A stretch of DNA of 53,100 bases from Lachnospiraceae bacterium (GTDB lineage: Bacteria; Bacillota; Clostridia; Lachnospirales; Lachnospiraceae): the NCBI GenBank assembly GCA_022766245.1, contig JALEPL010000017.1:1-53100 (forward strand), given 5' to 3'. Below the pieces are notes generated by a model. It made no database searches. It was not told the DNA's origin and was given only the letters and a program-made list of their open reading frames with translations. Made by a program: the position numbers and the translations under genes. Positions 35,641 to 44,428 of this stretch are shown here, piece after piece. Each line of letters opens with the position of its first letter. The first letter of the stretch is position 1.

Positions 35641-36726
35641 CTATTTTTGTGATTCTAATTCTTTAATGCGTTCTCTTAGCTTTGCGTTTTCATCAACATA
35701 CTTTGTGATTTCGTCAGCATACTTTGTGATTTCATCCGCATATTTTGCGTTCTGATCCGCATACCTTGCGTTTTCATCCGCATATTCCGCAAGTTGTTTC
35801 TCCAGCTCGTCAATACGGAACCGGTATTTGTCATTGGGAAGTTCGATGGCCCCATCCAGTAAAGGTTTCATTTCTTCACAACCTCCTGCCTTTTCTAAGT
35901 CAGCACAAATATGTGCATAGATAAGTTCGGTCAACTCCAGTAATTGCTTTGCATCATCCATGGTAATGTTGCCGAACTGAACGTTTGCTTCGATACTTCC
36001 GATTATATCATTTCTAAGTTGTCCCTGCAACCGATTGATTTTGGCAATATCCTCCGAACTAAGAGATATCTTTTTATTCTTTCCGGATGGGAGGAGTTGA
36101 TGAATCAGGCTCCGTAGCTTCAACAACTGAAAAGGAATCAAAATTATCATTTTTCGACGGTTTAGTTCTGCTACATCATGCTCCAGATACATATAATTCT
36201 GCACCTTGTAGTCAAAGGAGCCTTGACTGCCGAAGAATATATGTAGGATGCTTTCTTTCGGGATACCGGGCTGGTTGTCCAGGTAAATCACCATGGGCTC
36301 GGGGAACTCCAATGTGTTTGTTTCATCCCATTGGGATATGGCATAAAAAAATTCATACTCAAAGACCCGTAACACAATCCGCTCATCCTTGGTCATCTGC
36401 GCTTCCAGATGAAAGGTGTGGGTACCATTGATAATGACGATCACGTCGGCCAAACAGTCCTTCAGGGTTTGGTTGACAAATTCCTTGTTGGGATAAGAGA
36501 CAGTACTGTCAAGAGGGAAGTCCGTGTGAAACAGACCATTGATGAGATTAATGATAGCTACATTTGACAGGGAAAAGATGCGCTTAAATATCCTGTCATA
36601 GATTTGTTTGATGATTTTTTCGATAGTAAAACCTTCTTTCTTATGTGTGTATAAAACTTTTGTTACATAAAAATGGGAATTGTGTCTGATACGGTGCATA
36701 CACACCAAGACTGATTCAGGAAACAA
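35641..36726 (-). CDS. PD-(D/E)xK nuclease / Rpn-like transposase-family protein with heptad-repeat tail
   Basis: This resembles the PD-(D/E)xK transposase-like (Rpn/YhgA) proteins that are numerous in Lachnospiraceae. The family core starts at IYDRIFKRIF (about 43-52). DVIVIINGTHTFHLEAQ (about 94-110) fits the D...(D/E)xK-type nuclease core, and FEYEFFYAISQ is a further family block. The C-terminus has five near-identical 7-residue units (YADENAR, YADQNAK, YADEITK twice, YVDENAK) that form a coiled coil. The start is uncertain: the longest frame begins with TTG at 36726 without a ribosome binding site, and homology begins some 35 residues later. It sits between the two surface-protein genes. 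No terminal inverted repeats were seen, so it is not a complete insertion sequence. Confidence 0.75.
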   Translation of the reverse strand: MFPESVLVCMHRIRHNSHFYVTKVLYTHKKEGFTIEKIIKQIYDRIFKRIFSLSNVAIINLINGLFHTDFPLDSTVSYPNKEFVNQTLKDCLADVIVIINGTHTFHLEAQMTKDERIVLRVFEYEFFYAISQWDETNTLEFPEPMVIYLDNQPGIPKESILHIFFGSQGSFDYKVQNYMYLEHDVAELNRRKMIILIPFQLLKLRSLIHQLLPSGKNKKISLSSEDIAKINRLQGQLRNDIIGSIEANVQFGNITMDDAKQLLELTELIYAHICADLEKAGGCEEMKPLLDGAIELPNDKYRFRIDELEKQLAEYADENARYADQNAKYADEITKYADEITKYVDENAKLRERIKELESQK

Positions 36727-36815
36727 GTATATAAAAAAAGAAGATAAAAAAATTTACAGATAGAGAATATAATAAATACTAGGGGATGTCAAGAGTGTAA
36801 CATCATAATAATAGT

Positions 36816-36853
36816 AGAAGGAGCTGCGCACTAATTCGTGCGCAGCTCCTTCT
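36816..36853 (-). terminator. Strong hairpin after the repeat-rich surface-protein gene
   Basis: AGAAGGAGCTGCGCAC (36816-36831) pairs perfectly over 16 bp with GTGCGCAGCTCCTTCT (36838-36853). T-runs are weak on both sides (TACTATTATT on the minus strand), but the position 39 nt after the stop supports a terminator. Confidence 0.75.
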
Positions 36854-36891
36854 TATCGTCCTTCCAAATTCAATGCATCTTTAGATAGATT

Positions 36892-39800
36892 TTATCGATT
36901 GTTCTTTCTTCTCACAACCACACCTATCAGGGCTGTCAGGGACAAAAGCAACAACGTAATCCAAAGAGCCAGATGACTGCGGTCACCGGTTTTTGGCGAA
37001 TAGGACGCATTTGCATCATTGACATTGGTATCTGTCTTATCCACAGTGTTTTCTGCATTGTTGATCTGATTGTGTTCCGTATTGGTCTCTGTGTCTGGTT
37101 CTGATGTAGTCTCCGTATTATTTTCCGTTTCGCTTTCTGTGTCGGTCTCCGTATCAGTTTCAGTATTAGTCTCCGTATCAGTTTCTGTATCGATCTCCGT
37201 GTCGGTTTCTGTATTAGCCTCCGTATCGGTTTCTGTATTAGCCTCCGTGCCGGTTTCCGTATTATTTTCCTCGGAATTCTCACTGGAAGGAATATTTACC
37301 GTGATGGTCCAGACGAAAGTAAAACATCCATCCGCTGTTTTTGCGGTAATAGTACAGGTTCCGTTTCCCACCACAACCACGTTTCCGTCTTCATCCACGG
37401 TGACAATATCAGGATTGCTGGTGTTCCAGATAATATCCTGTTCTTCCACATCCTCCGGCAGATCATCCAGGGATAATTCCAGTGTCCCGTCTTCCTGAGT
37501 CAGGTTCTCTGTGTATGACTGGATGACGTTTCGAGAGAATCTGGCATAATAGGTTGCATTCTCCGTAGTGGGATAGGTAATAGTCTTTTTATCACTGCTT
37601 AGCATGGACTCAGCAACCGCATGCCCGGATGTGTCGTACCAGCCCTCGAACTTATAGCCGGATTTGGCTTCTGCAGTGGCACTTGCCGTTTCTCCCATGT
37701 AGCAGGTGTACGTGTAACGATTCAGGATGGCCACCTCATCATCGGTAATATCAGTCCATCCATCCCCGTCCTTTAACTGACGGATATATGTCTGGTTTAC
37801 CTGGATTCTTGAGAATCTGGCATAATAGGTGGCATTCCCGGTGGCAGTATAACTGAGAGTCGTTCCATTGTTCGTCAACATTCCGGAAGCCACTGGATTA
37901 CCCTCTGCGTCATACCAACCCTCGAACTTGTAGCCGATTTTAGCAGTGGCCGTATTGATTAATGCTACTCCCAGATAACAATTATAGGCATAATGATCCA
38001 GGGTGGCGATATGATAATCTGTGGTATCTTCCCATGTTTCCCCGTTTTTAATCTGACGGATATAGTTCTGGTTCACCACAATTCTTGAAAATCTGGCATA
38101 GTAGGTGGCATTCCCGGTGGTGGTGTAACTAATGGTCTTTTTATCACTGCTTAGCATGGACTCAGCAACCGCATTCCCGGATGTGTCATACCAGCCCTCG
38201 AACTTGTAGCCGTATTGAGCTTCTGCCGTGGCACCTGCCGCTTCTCCCAGGTAACAGGTATACGTATACGGATCCAGGGTGGCCACGGTTTCATCCGTGG
38301 TATCTGTGAGATTGGTCCAGCCATCCACTGTTTTTAACTGACGGATATAGGTCTGAGTTACCTTAATTCTAGAGAATCTGGCATAGTAGGTGGCATTCCC
38401 GGTGGTGATGTAGCTGATGGTCTTTTTATCACTGCTTAGTAGAGACGCATCAACCGCATGCCCGGATGTGTCATACCACCCCTCGAACTTGTAGCCGTAT
38501 TGGGCTTCTGCAGTGGCACTTGCCGTTTCTCCCAAGTAACAGATATAAGAATACTGGTCCAGAGTGGCCACGGTTATATCCGTGGTATCTGTCAGGTCCG
38601 TCCAGCCAACCCCATCCTCGTCCTGTAACTGGCGAATATAGGTCTGCGTCACCTCGATTCTGGCGAATCGGGCATAGTAGGTGGCTTCCCCGGTGATGGT
38701 ATAGCTGAGCGTTTTCCCTTCATTGCTTAGCAGAGACGGATCAACCGGATTTCCGTCCTCATCAAACCAGCCCAAGAACTCATAGCCGTATTTGGCTTCT
38801 GCCGTGGCACCTGCCGGCTTTCTCAGGAAATCGCTACAGGAATAACGGCTAAGGGCTGCTACCGTTTCATCCCCAGTATCTGTGAGATTGGTCCAGCCAA
38901 CCCCATCCTCGTTCTGTAACTGCCGGACATAGGTCTGGGTCATCTTGCCGGAGAATCTGGCATAGTAGGTGGCATTCCCGGTGGTTGCGTAGCGAAGCGT
39001 CTTTCCGTTGTTACTCAACATACTGGAAGATACTTTATTCCCAGATGAGTCATACCATCCCTCGAATTGGTAATCCTCTCCCACTGCTGTTACCTCGGAG
39101 CTTGCCGTTTGCCCCAGATAGCAGGAATAGCTGTATGGACTGAGGGTACCTATGTCATTGTTTGAGATTATTGTCCATGTATTCTCTGTTTTTAACTGAC
39201 ATCTATATGTCTGGGTTACACGGATTCTGGTAAATCTGGCATAGTAGGTGGCATTCCCGGTGGTGGTGTAACTAATGGTCTTTTTATCACTGCTTAGCAT
39301 GGACTCAGCAACCGCATTCCCGGATGTGTCATACCAGCCCTCGAACTTATAGCCGTATTTTGCTGTGGCCGTGGCACTTGCCGTGGTTCCCACCACATCC
39401 GAATAGGAATAATGATCCAGAATGGCTATATTATCATTGGCAATATTATCATTAGCGAGTTCTTCCCATACACCCGTAGTATCATTCTTGAGCTGTCGGA
39501 CATAGGTCTGGGTTACGTTCCCGGCAAATCTTGCATAGTAGGTGTTGACACTTTCTTTTGTCTCTATGTAGCCCAGTGTCGCCTGTGCGGTGACCTGATG
39601 CCCGGCTTCATCATACCAGCCCAGGAATGTAAAACCTGGCTTGGCCGTTGCAGTGGCCGTCACTATTTCATTGGTCTCCGCAAAGTATGCCTTTCCAATA
39701 ACCGAACCACGAGCATCAGTATAAGAATAGTTGGGTTCATAATTAGGATTTGTCTCACCTGACACACTGGTAATAGCAATGGTTCCACCATCCTGCGAAT

Positions 39801-41676
39801 TTATGACGTCCGAACCACTGTTCAACTGGGGAACAAATGCCTGACGCCAACGCCACTGGGCCACCATGGTGAGACCCTTTTGGATATTTCCATAGGATTC
39901 CGTCTCCGTTCCAGTTACTGTCCATTTCACGGAAGAATTAGGAACAGCGGTGGATGTCAGGGATGGCGTTCCCTCCCAGATTTTGAAATATTGATCCGTT
40001 GCCCCTGTACCCTCCGATTCTCTCACCGTATAATCACAGGCTATGGTATGGACTGCAGGAAGCAACATAGTGCCCAGCTGATCTGCATTGGTCTGAGGCG
40101 TATCCGCCGGAATCACTGCCTCATCTCCGGTCAGCAGCCAGCCCATGAATCTCCAGCTTCCCGCCGGCGCACCCGAAGGACCTTCTGCGGCCTGGGATAC
40201 ATAGGGGGCAATAAAAGTATATGTTCCTTTTACTTCATCCACATGGGGTTTAAAGCTGTAAACATTCTCCTTTTCTGAGGTATTGTAGATTCTTGAGACC
40301 GTATATGGTTTCCCGCCATTGGAATCATAAGTCACAGTGGGACTTTTAATAAAGACAAAGTGCAGATCCGCTGCGGTGTTCATGTTCGTCAGCCTGTAGC
40401 TGTAGATCACGTCCCCCTCCGCAGTTCTCGTCCACTCATCTTTTTTCAAAAACACAGCCTCGGGATCTCCATTGGTATCCTGCGTAGTATAATATAGGCC
40501 CACGAATTCACATCCGGCAGCAGCATCCGCTGCTTTTATCACTGCCTTGACCTCCAAAGTATCCCCATCCGTCACATAGGTAACCAGCTTTTGATCTACG
40601 GTAATCTCATGTCCGGTTCCGTAGCCGGTTCCACCTTCTCCCCCCACTGTACCATCGCTTTCTGCCACCACAGCACTTCCGTGCAGAGTGGTGCTTCCTG
40701 ACAGGGGGTGATAAATCTGGAAATTAATGTTATCCAGAAAGTTTCCGAAGGACTTTCGCGTATCGACTGTTCCATTTGAGTTCCTACACCCAACGGAAAC
40801 AAATCCAAACAAGGTCTCAGTCTGCCCCGACGGCACAGTATAGTAATAATATTTATTTAAATCCACTTCCGTCCCGCTGTTTTCCGCTGGATCATTGGCA
40901 CCATAATGCCCCCAGTAATTTTCCCCGGTGGTTGAACTGTTATCTGCTATAATCCAGATATGCCATTCTTCGGTATACACAGAACTGGGTGTCAGGCTGA
41001 ACGCATTATTTCCTGCGTTATCCGCAAAGGTACCTGCACTTCCAAACTTTTTACTGTAAACCACCAGTTGCTCCCCCCGCCCTGTATGAGCGCTATCTTT
41101 TATGGAAGTCTTTTCCTGGGCAATCAGCCAGTCCACCATCTGCATCAGCTGGTCTCTTCCACTAGCATTTGGTTTTGATGGATTGACGCTCTGCTTTGGT
41201 CCAATCACCAGTGCCATGGTATCTGTGGCATTGCGGGCGCCATGGTCCAGCCCCCATTTATAAATGCTGGATGGCTTGGTGGAAACATTCTGGTATAGGG
41301 TACTTTCTTGCTCCGCATTTAATTCTGCAGCATATGTTCCATCGGAAGGTTTTAATGTCACACCAGTGATATACTGTGTATTACTTCGGAAGAGTTCAAT
41401 CTTTCCATCCGTTGCTGTGGTATTCCAGGCTGGAACATTACCTTGATCCGGAGATTTATAATTTCCGTCCCATGTCTGTCCCTTTTCAAAGCTACCATTC
41501 TGCAGGTTTCCGGTATTATTCTCACCACCGGCATCTTCCGCATACACGCCCCCGATACTCGCCCTCACAGCCAGACTGAGCCCCAGCAGAAGTCCGCATA
41601 TTTTGACAACTTGTATCGCTTTCTGTCGTTTTCTTTTATCGATTCTTTTTTTCCTCTTTTTTCTTCCGTCGGCCAT
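36892..41676 (-). CDS. Repeat-rich sortase-anchored surface protein
   Basis: The 1594-aa secreted protein starts with a charged N-terminus (RKKRKKRIDKRKR), a signal helix (about 22-45) and an Ala-type cleavage site near VYAED. A carbohydrate-binding-like beta-sandwich region (about 50-330) follows. An InlB-type (Flg_new) array has seven clear repeats of 92-96 aa and one degenerate repeat ahead of them (repeat DNA about 37,527-39,510). Each repeat runs from TQTYIRQLK through YGYKFEGWYD to NATYYARF. Then come a BIG_2 domain, a Thr/Glu/Asn stalk of NTETDTE units (DNA about 37,060-37,275), and the sorting signal SPKTGD with hydrophobic helix and RRKNNR. The ATG follows AGGAAGGGG, 18 nt after the response regulator gene, so it is in the same operon. 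Function is probably adhesion. Confidence 0.9.
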   Translation of the reverse strand: MADGRKKRKKRIDKRKRQKAIQVVKICGLLLGLSLAVRASIGGVYAEDAGGENNTGNLQNGSFEKGQTWDGNYKSPDQGNVPAWNTTATDGKIELFRSNTQYITGVTLKPSDGTYAAELNAEQESTLYQNVSTKPSSIYKWGLDHGARNATDTMALVIGPKQSVNPSKPNASGRDQLMQMVDWLIAQEKTSIKDSAHTGRGEQLVVYSKKFGSAGTFADNAGNNAFSLTPSSVYTEEWHIWIIADNSSTTGENYWGHYGANDPAENSGTEVDLNKYYYYTVPSGQTETLFGFVSVGCRNSNGTVDTRKSFGNFLDNINFQIYHPLSGSTTLHGSAVVAESDGTVGGEGGTGYGTGHEITVDQKLVTYVTDGDTLEVKAVIKAADAAAGCEFVGLYYTTQDTNGDPEAVFLKKDEWTRTAEGDVIYSYRLTNMNTAADLHFVFIKSPTVTYDSNGGKPYTVSRIYNTSEKENVYSFKPHVDEVKGTYTFIAPYVSQAAEGPSGAPAGSWRFMGWLLTGDEAVIPADTPQTNADQLGTMLLPAVHTIACDYTVRESEGTGATDQYFKIWEGTPSLTSTAVPNSSVKWTVTGTETESYGNIQKGLTMVAQWRWRQAFVPQLNSGSDVINSQDGGTIAITSVSGETNPNYEPNYSYTDARGSVIGKAYFAETNEIVTATATAKPGFTFLGWYDEAGHQVTAQATLGYIETKESVNTYYARFAGNVTQTYVRQLKNDTTGVWEELANDNIANDNIAILDHYSYSDVVGTTASATATAKYGYKFEGWYDTSGNAVAESMLSSDKKTISYTTTGNATYYARFTRIRVTQTYRCQLKTENTWTIISNNDIGTLSPYSYSCYLGQTASSEVTAVGEDYQFEGWYDSSGNKVSSSMLSNNGKTLRYATTGNATYYARFSGKMTQTYVRQLQNEDGVGWTNLTDTGDETVAALSRYSCSDFLRKPAGATAEAKYGYEFLGWFDEDGNPVDPSLLSNEGKTLSYTITGEATYYARFARIEVTQTYIRQLQDEDGVGWTDLTDTTDITVATLDQYSYICYLGETASATAEAQYGYKFEGWYDTSGHAVDASLLSSDKKTISYITTGNATYYARFSRIKVTQTYIRQLKTVDGWTNLTDTTDETVATLDPYTYTCYLGEAAGATAEAQYGYKFEGWYDTSGNAVAESMLSSDKKTISYTTTGNATYYARFSRIVVNQNYIRQIKNGETWEDTTDYHIATLDHYAYNCYLGVALINTATAKIGYKFEGWYDAEGNPVASGMLTNNGTTLSYTATGNATYYARFSRIQVNQTYIRQLKDGDGWTDITDDEVAILNRYTYTCYMGETASATAEAKSGYKFEGWYDTSGHAVAESMLSSDKKTITYPTTENATYYARFSRNVIQSYTENLTQEDGTLELSLDDLPEDVEEQDIIWNTSNPDIVTVDEDGNVVVVGNGTCTITAKTADGCFTFVWTITVNIPSSENSEENNTETGTEANTETDTEANTETDTEIDTETDTETNTETDTETDTESETENNTETTSEPDTETNTEHNQINNAENTVDKTDTNVNDANASYSPKTGDRSHLALWITLLLLSLTALIGVVVRRKNNR
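37060..37275 (-). repeat. Thr/Glu stalk repeat
   Basis: Tandem 12-bp and 6-bp units encode (N/D)TET and related steps within the 36892-41676 protein. The run is a low-complexity spacer between the BIG_2 domain and the wall anchor, likely to vary in length between strains. Confidence 0.8.
37527..39510 (-). repeat. Seven tandem InlB-like repeats, about 280 bp each
   Basis: Units of 92-96 codons differ mostly in the first half (QLK...D-E-VATLD). The second half (YGYKFEGWYDTSG...YYARF) is nearly constant. The second halves of units 1 and 5, about 40 residues, are identical in protein and nearly so in DNA, which points to recent duplication or conversion. Confidence 0.85.
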
Positions 41677-41694
41677 ATCTTTTCCCCTTCCTCT

Positions 41695-42492
41695 CTAATG
41701 CTCCCCGGTCTTCTCCAGCACACCATGGGTAAACTCGCTCCATGGATACTGGTTCATATACTCTCCCCGGTAGGCATTGAGCCCGGAAGGTCTCCCTGCA
41801 ATCCAGTCAAAATAATCGCATGAAATTTTTTGAGGGGAAATTCCAATCATGCCCCTCTGCCGAATCACGGCATCTTCCACTCCATATTTTGCCAATGTAT
41901 TAATCAGATCCTTGCGAATATTTTTCAGATAAGAGGTATGTCCTCCTGTTTTTGCTTCATCTTCCCACAGAACTGCCATCAGTTCTCCATTGGTACACAA
42001 AGCCCCGTTCCGGTCTATCAGATATGCCATCATTTCTTTGGTTTTGCTGTAGAAAAAGCGAACCGGTTCCCCTCCGTAAAACACTTCAAAATTGCCAAAG
42101 GTCTGTACCCGAAGCTTTTTTTCCTGGCAAATGGGAACGGGATTCCTCAAATTTTCCAGTTCCTGCTTTACCTTCTCTCTGGTCACCGGCTTGGTCACAT
42201 AACCGCTGGCACGCAGCAAAAATGCCTGACTCATGTATTCATCATAACCGGTGGCAAATACGATATTCACCTGTGGATACTTCAGTTTCAGCAGTCTTGC
42301 CAGTTCCATTCCATTCATAGCACGCATCTCAATATCCAGAAATGCCACATCACAAGGGTGACTTCCCACAAAATCCAATGCATCCTTTGCCTTCCGGAAC
42401 CCATACACATCTGCTTCCGGCGAAACCTGCCTAATGGTATTTACCAAACCCTCTAATGCAATTTTTTCATCATCCACAGCAATGATTGTCAT
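41695..42492 (-). CDS. Response regulator with SARP-like winged-helix output
   Basis: The 265-aa regulator has a receiver (about 1-120) with acidic pocket VDDE (6-9), phospho-Asp53 in FLDIEM and Lys101 in TKPV. The output domain (about 127-230) looks like the N-terminal OmpR-type winged helix of SARP regulators (LRVQTFGNFEVFYGGEPV...), but the usual following BTAD domain is absent. SARP proteins bind direct repeats with an 11-bp period next to the -10, which is exactly the layout found at 44369-44404 and 35298-35333. The start overlaps the kinase stop by 4 nt (ATGA), so the two are coupled, and the surface-protein gene follows 18 nt downstream. Confidence 0.9.
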   Translation of the reverse strand: MTIIAVDDEKIALEGLVNTIRQVSPEADVYGFRKAKDALDFVGSHPCDVAFLDIEMRAMNGMELARLLKLKYPQVNIVFATGYDEYMSQAFLLRASGYVTKPVTREKVKQELENLRNPVPICQEKKLRVQTFGNFEVFYGGEPVRFFYSKTKEMMAYLIDRNGALCTNGELMAVLWEDEAKTGGHTSYLKNIRKDLINTLAKYGVEDAVIRQRGMIGISPQKISCDYFDWIAGRPSGLNAYRGEYMNQYPWSEFTHGVLEKTGEH

Positions 42493-44312
42493 CCTTCTGT
42501 CACCTCTTTTGTGTGTTCCTGTTTGGGAAGCCTGATTACCACCCTGGTTCCATTGCCTTTTTCACTGAAGATATCCATGGTGCCTCGGCTCATCTCCCAA
42601 AGACGCTTTCCCACATTCTCAATTCCCACATGGGTTTTTCCGTCCTCTTTCTTTTTCGTTACATCAAATCCCACGCCATCATCGGTAATCACCACTTCAT
42701 ACCGGTTCTCGTATTCTCTGGATGAAATGGTGAGAGTCCCGCCCTTTTCCGCCTTATTCAGTCCATGCTTCACAGCATTCTCCACAATGGGCTGTACCGT
42801 CAGCGCAGGTATGGAAAATCCTGTGGTTTCTATGTCATAGACGATATTCAATTCGTCATCAAATCGCATTTTTTCCAGAGAAAGGTATATTTTCACATGT
42901 TCCAGTTCCTTCTCAAAATTCACCGGAGTGTTTCGTTTCAGAGAATCCACATTTCCCCTGAGATAATCGGAAAAATCACTGATTGCTTTTTTTGCCATTT
43001 CCGGGTCCTTATCACACAGATAATAAATGGTATTCAGGGAATTATACAGAAAATGAGGCTGAATCTGGCTCAGCATCACGGAAATCCTGCTGGATGCAAG
43101 CTCCGCCTCCTGTTCCTTCATTCGCTTCTCCTGCTCCACATAGCTGTAAATAGTCACAGCTCCGCTGATAATGATAAAAAGCAGAAAGGATATCAATGTA
43201 AACAGCAGTCCGGAGGAATTCCCCTTGATATAATATGCTGCCACATCACAGGTCACACCCACAGCACACAAAAGACAGGCTCCTTTTCCCAGCCTGCCGA
43301 TTTTCCTCCACCCAACTGTAATCCATTCGAGAAGCAACGTTGTGCCACACAGTAATACACACAAAATCAAAATAGCATGACTCATCCACAGAGTTTCCCG
43401 CAGATCACGAATGCTAAAAATCTGCAAAATCACCTGCAGAAAACATACCGCCACGGAAAGTATGCAGCCACAGTCAAACAGAAGATATGTTTTTTTATCA
43501 AAACGATATTTGAAAAATCTTAACAAGGGAACGCATCCAACCATTAACATGGACAGGGACACGTAGAATAGAAATACCGGCTTATCCGGTATGATAAATG
43601 GCGTAAAACGGGTATCTGTCAGCCGCCACAAGCCCAGCATCACAGAAAAGGATCCCAGAGCCATCAGGTCGCTGCTGTATTTCTTTCCCTTTATTCCGGC
43701 AAAAAACATCAGCATAAAGACAACCCCCACCAGCACGGCCAGACAGCCGATGATAATCTGAGGCATGGCTTTCCTCATCTGGCCGGTATAAATACTCAGC
43801 TCCGACCCCAGAAGCAGCTCCACTTTTCTCCCGATGATACTTTCATACACCGGTGTGATAACCACCCGGATTTCCTTCCCTTCATCCTCCGGATACAGGG
43901 GAACCATCACCCAGTTATTGCCCGGTGTTTTCCCAAACAGCAGAGAATCCTCAGCCGTCAGGGAATAGATTTCCACTCCATCCACATATACCCGGGCGCA
44001 CTGGTGCACCAGATAAAACGCCAAACATTCATCCTCCGGTTCAATCTGGGATGTTGTCCAGAAATAGATCTCACGAACGCCGGCAGGTGTGCTGGCATCT
44101 GTTACCGTCTCCATCTGGTAACCGGTTACACATTCATATCCCTCATTCTTTCGGACGGAGGTGGTCTGCCGGTTATCAGCTATACCCAGATACACCAAAA
44201 TCCCCAGCACAAAACAGAAAGCAATCACATACCATACCGTTATGATTCCTTCTCTTTTTGTGCCGGGGCTCGTTTTTTTATTTGAAATATGAATATCTTT
44301 TTTTATCTTCAC
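42489..44312 (-). CDS. LytS-like sensor histidine kinase
   Basis: From a GTG at 44312 that follows GAGGAG with 7-nt spacing this is a 607-aa membrane kinase; an upstream TTG at 44327 would include the binding site and is rejected. One membrane span (about 22-42) is followed by an extracellular 7TMR-DISM-like beta domain (about 60-180) and about seven further spans (185-375). The HisKA_7/LytS-type phosphoacceptor block QIQPHFLYNSLN has its His at about 418. The ATPase has VQPIVENAVKHG and DDGVGF. It is the partner of the response regulator encoded immediately downstream. The signal is unknown; the DISM domain suggests a carbohydrate or envelope cue. Confidence 0.9.
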   Translation of the reverse strand: MKIKKDIHISNKKTSPGTKREGIITVWYVIAFCFVLGILVYLGIADNRQTTSVRKNEGYECVTGYQMETVTDASTPAGVREIYFWTTSQIEPEDECLAFYLVHQCARVYVDGVEIYSLTAEDSLLFGKTPGNNWVMVPLYPEDEGKEIRVVITPVYESIIGRKVELLLGSELSIYTGQMRKAMPQIIIGCLAVLVGVVFMLMFFAGIKGKKYSSDLMALGSFSVMLGLWRLTDTRFTPFIIPDKPVFLFYVSLSMLMVGCVPLLRFFKYRFDKKTYLLFDCGCILSVAVCFLQVILQIFSIRDLRETLWMSHAILILCVLLCGTTLLLEWITVGWRKIGRLGKGACLLCAVGVTCDVAAYYIKGNSSGLLFTLISFLLFIIISGAVTIYSYVEQEKRMKEQEAELASSRISVMLSQIQPHFLYNSLNTIYYLCDKDPEMAKKAISDFSDYLRGNVDSLKRNTPVNFEKELEHVKIYLSLEKMRFDDELNIVYDIETTGFSIPALTVQPIVENAVKHGLNKAEKGGTLTISSREYENRYEVVITDDGVGFDVTKKKEDGKTHVGIENVGKRLWEMSRGTMDIFSEKGNGTRVVIRLPKQEHTKEVTEG

Positions 44313-44368
44313 GTATTGGCTCCTCAAAATTGCGGGCTGCCACAGGGCATAATCTTCCAGTTATGCAC

Positions 44369-44404
44369 ATTATAATATCCCAATGGACACAAAAGAGTCA
44401 CAAA
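44369..44404 (-). promoter_or_regulatory. Kinase/regulator operon promoter with direct-repeat box
   Basis: On the minus strand, TTTGTGAC-TCT-TTTGTGTCC (44385-44404) is followed after 10 bp by TATAAT (44369-44374). The leader to the GTG start is about 50 nt. The box and the 10-bp spacing are identical to those at the surface-protein promoter (35298-35333), with one base changed in the first repeat, which suggests autoregulation plus control of a second gene. Confidence 0.75.
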
Positions 44405-44428
44405 TACATGTAATTCCCACAATTTCCC

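Noticed and set aside
35641-36726. A complete insertion sequence
   Set aside because: No terminal inverted repeats or target-site duplication could be found around the gene; the family is often present as isolated genes.
37070-37498. Plus-strand open frame rich in Val-Ser repeats
   Set aside because: It is the antisense shadow of the Thr/Glu stalk and BIG_2 domain of the minus-strand surface protein.
37527-39510. CRISPR-like repeat array
   Set aside because: The repeats are about 280 bp, in frame and protein-coding.
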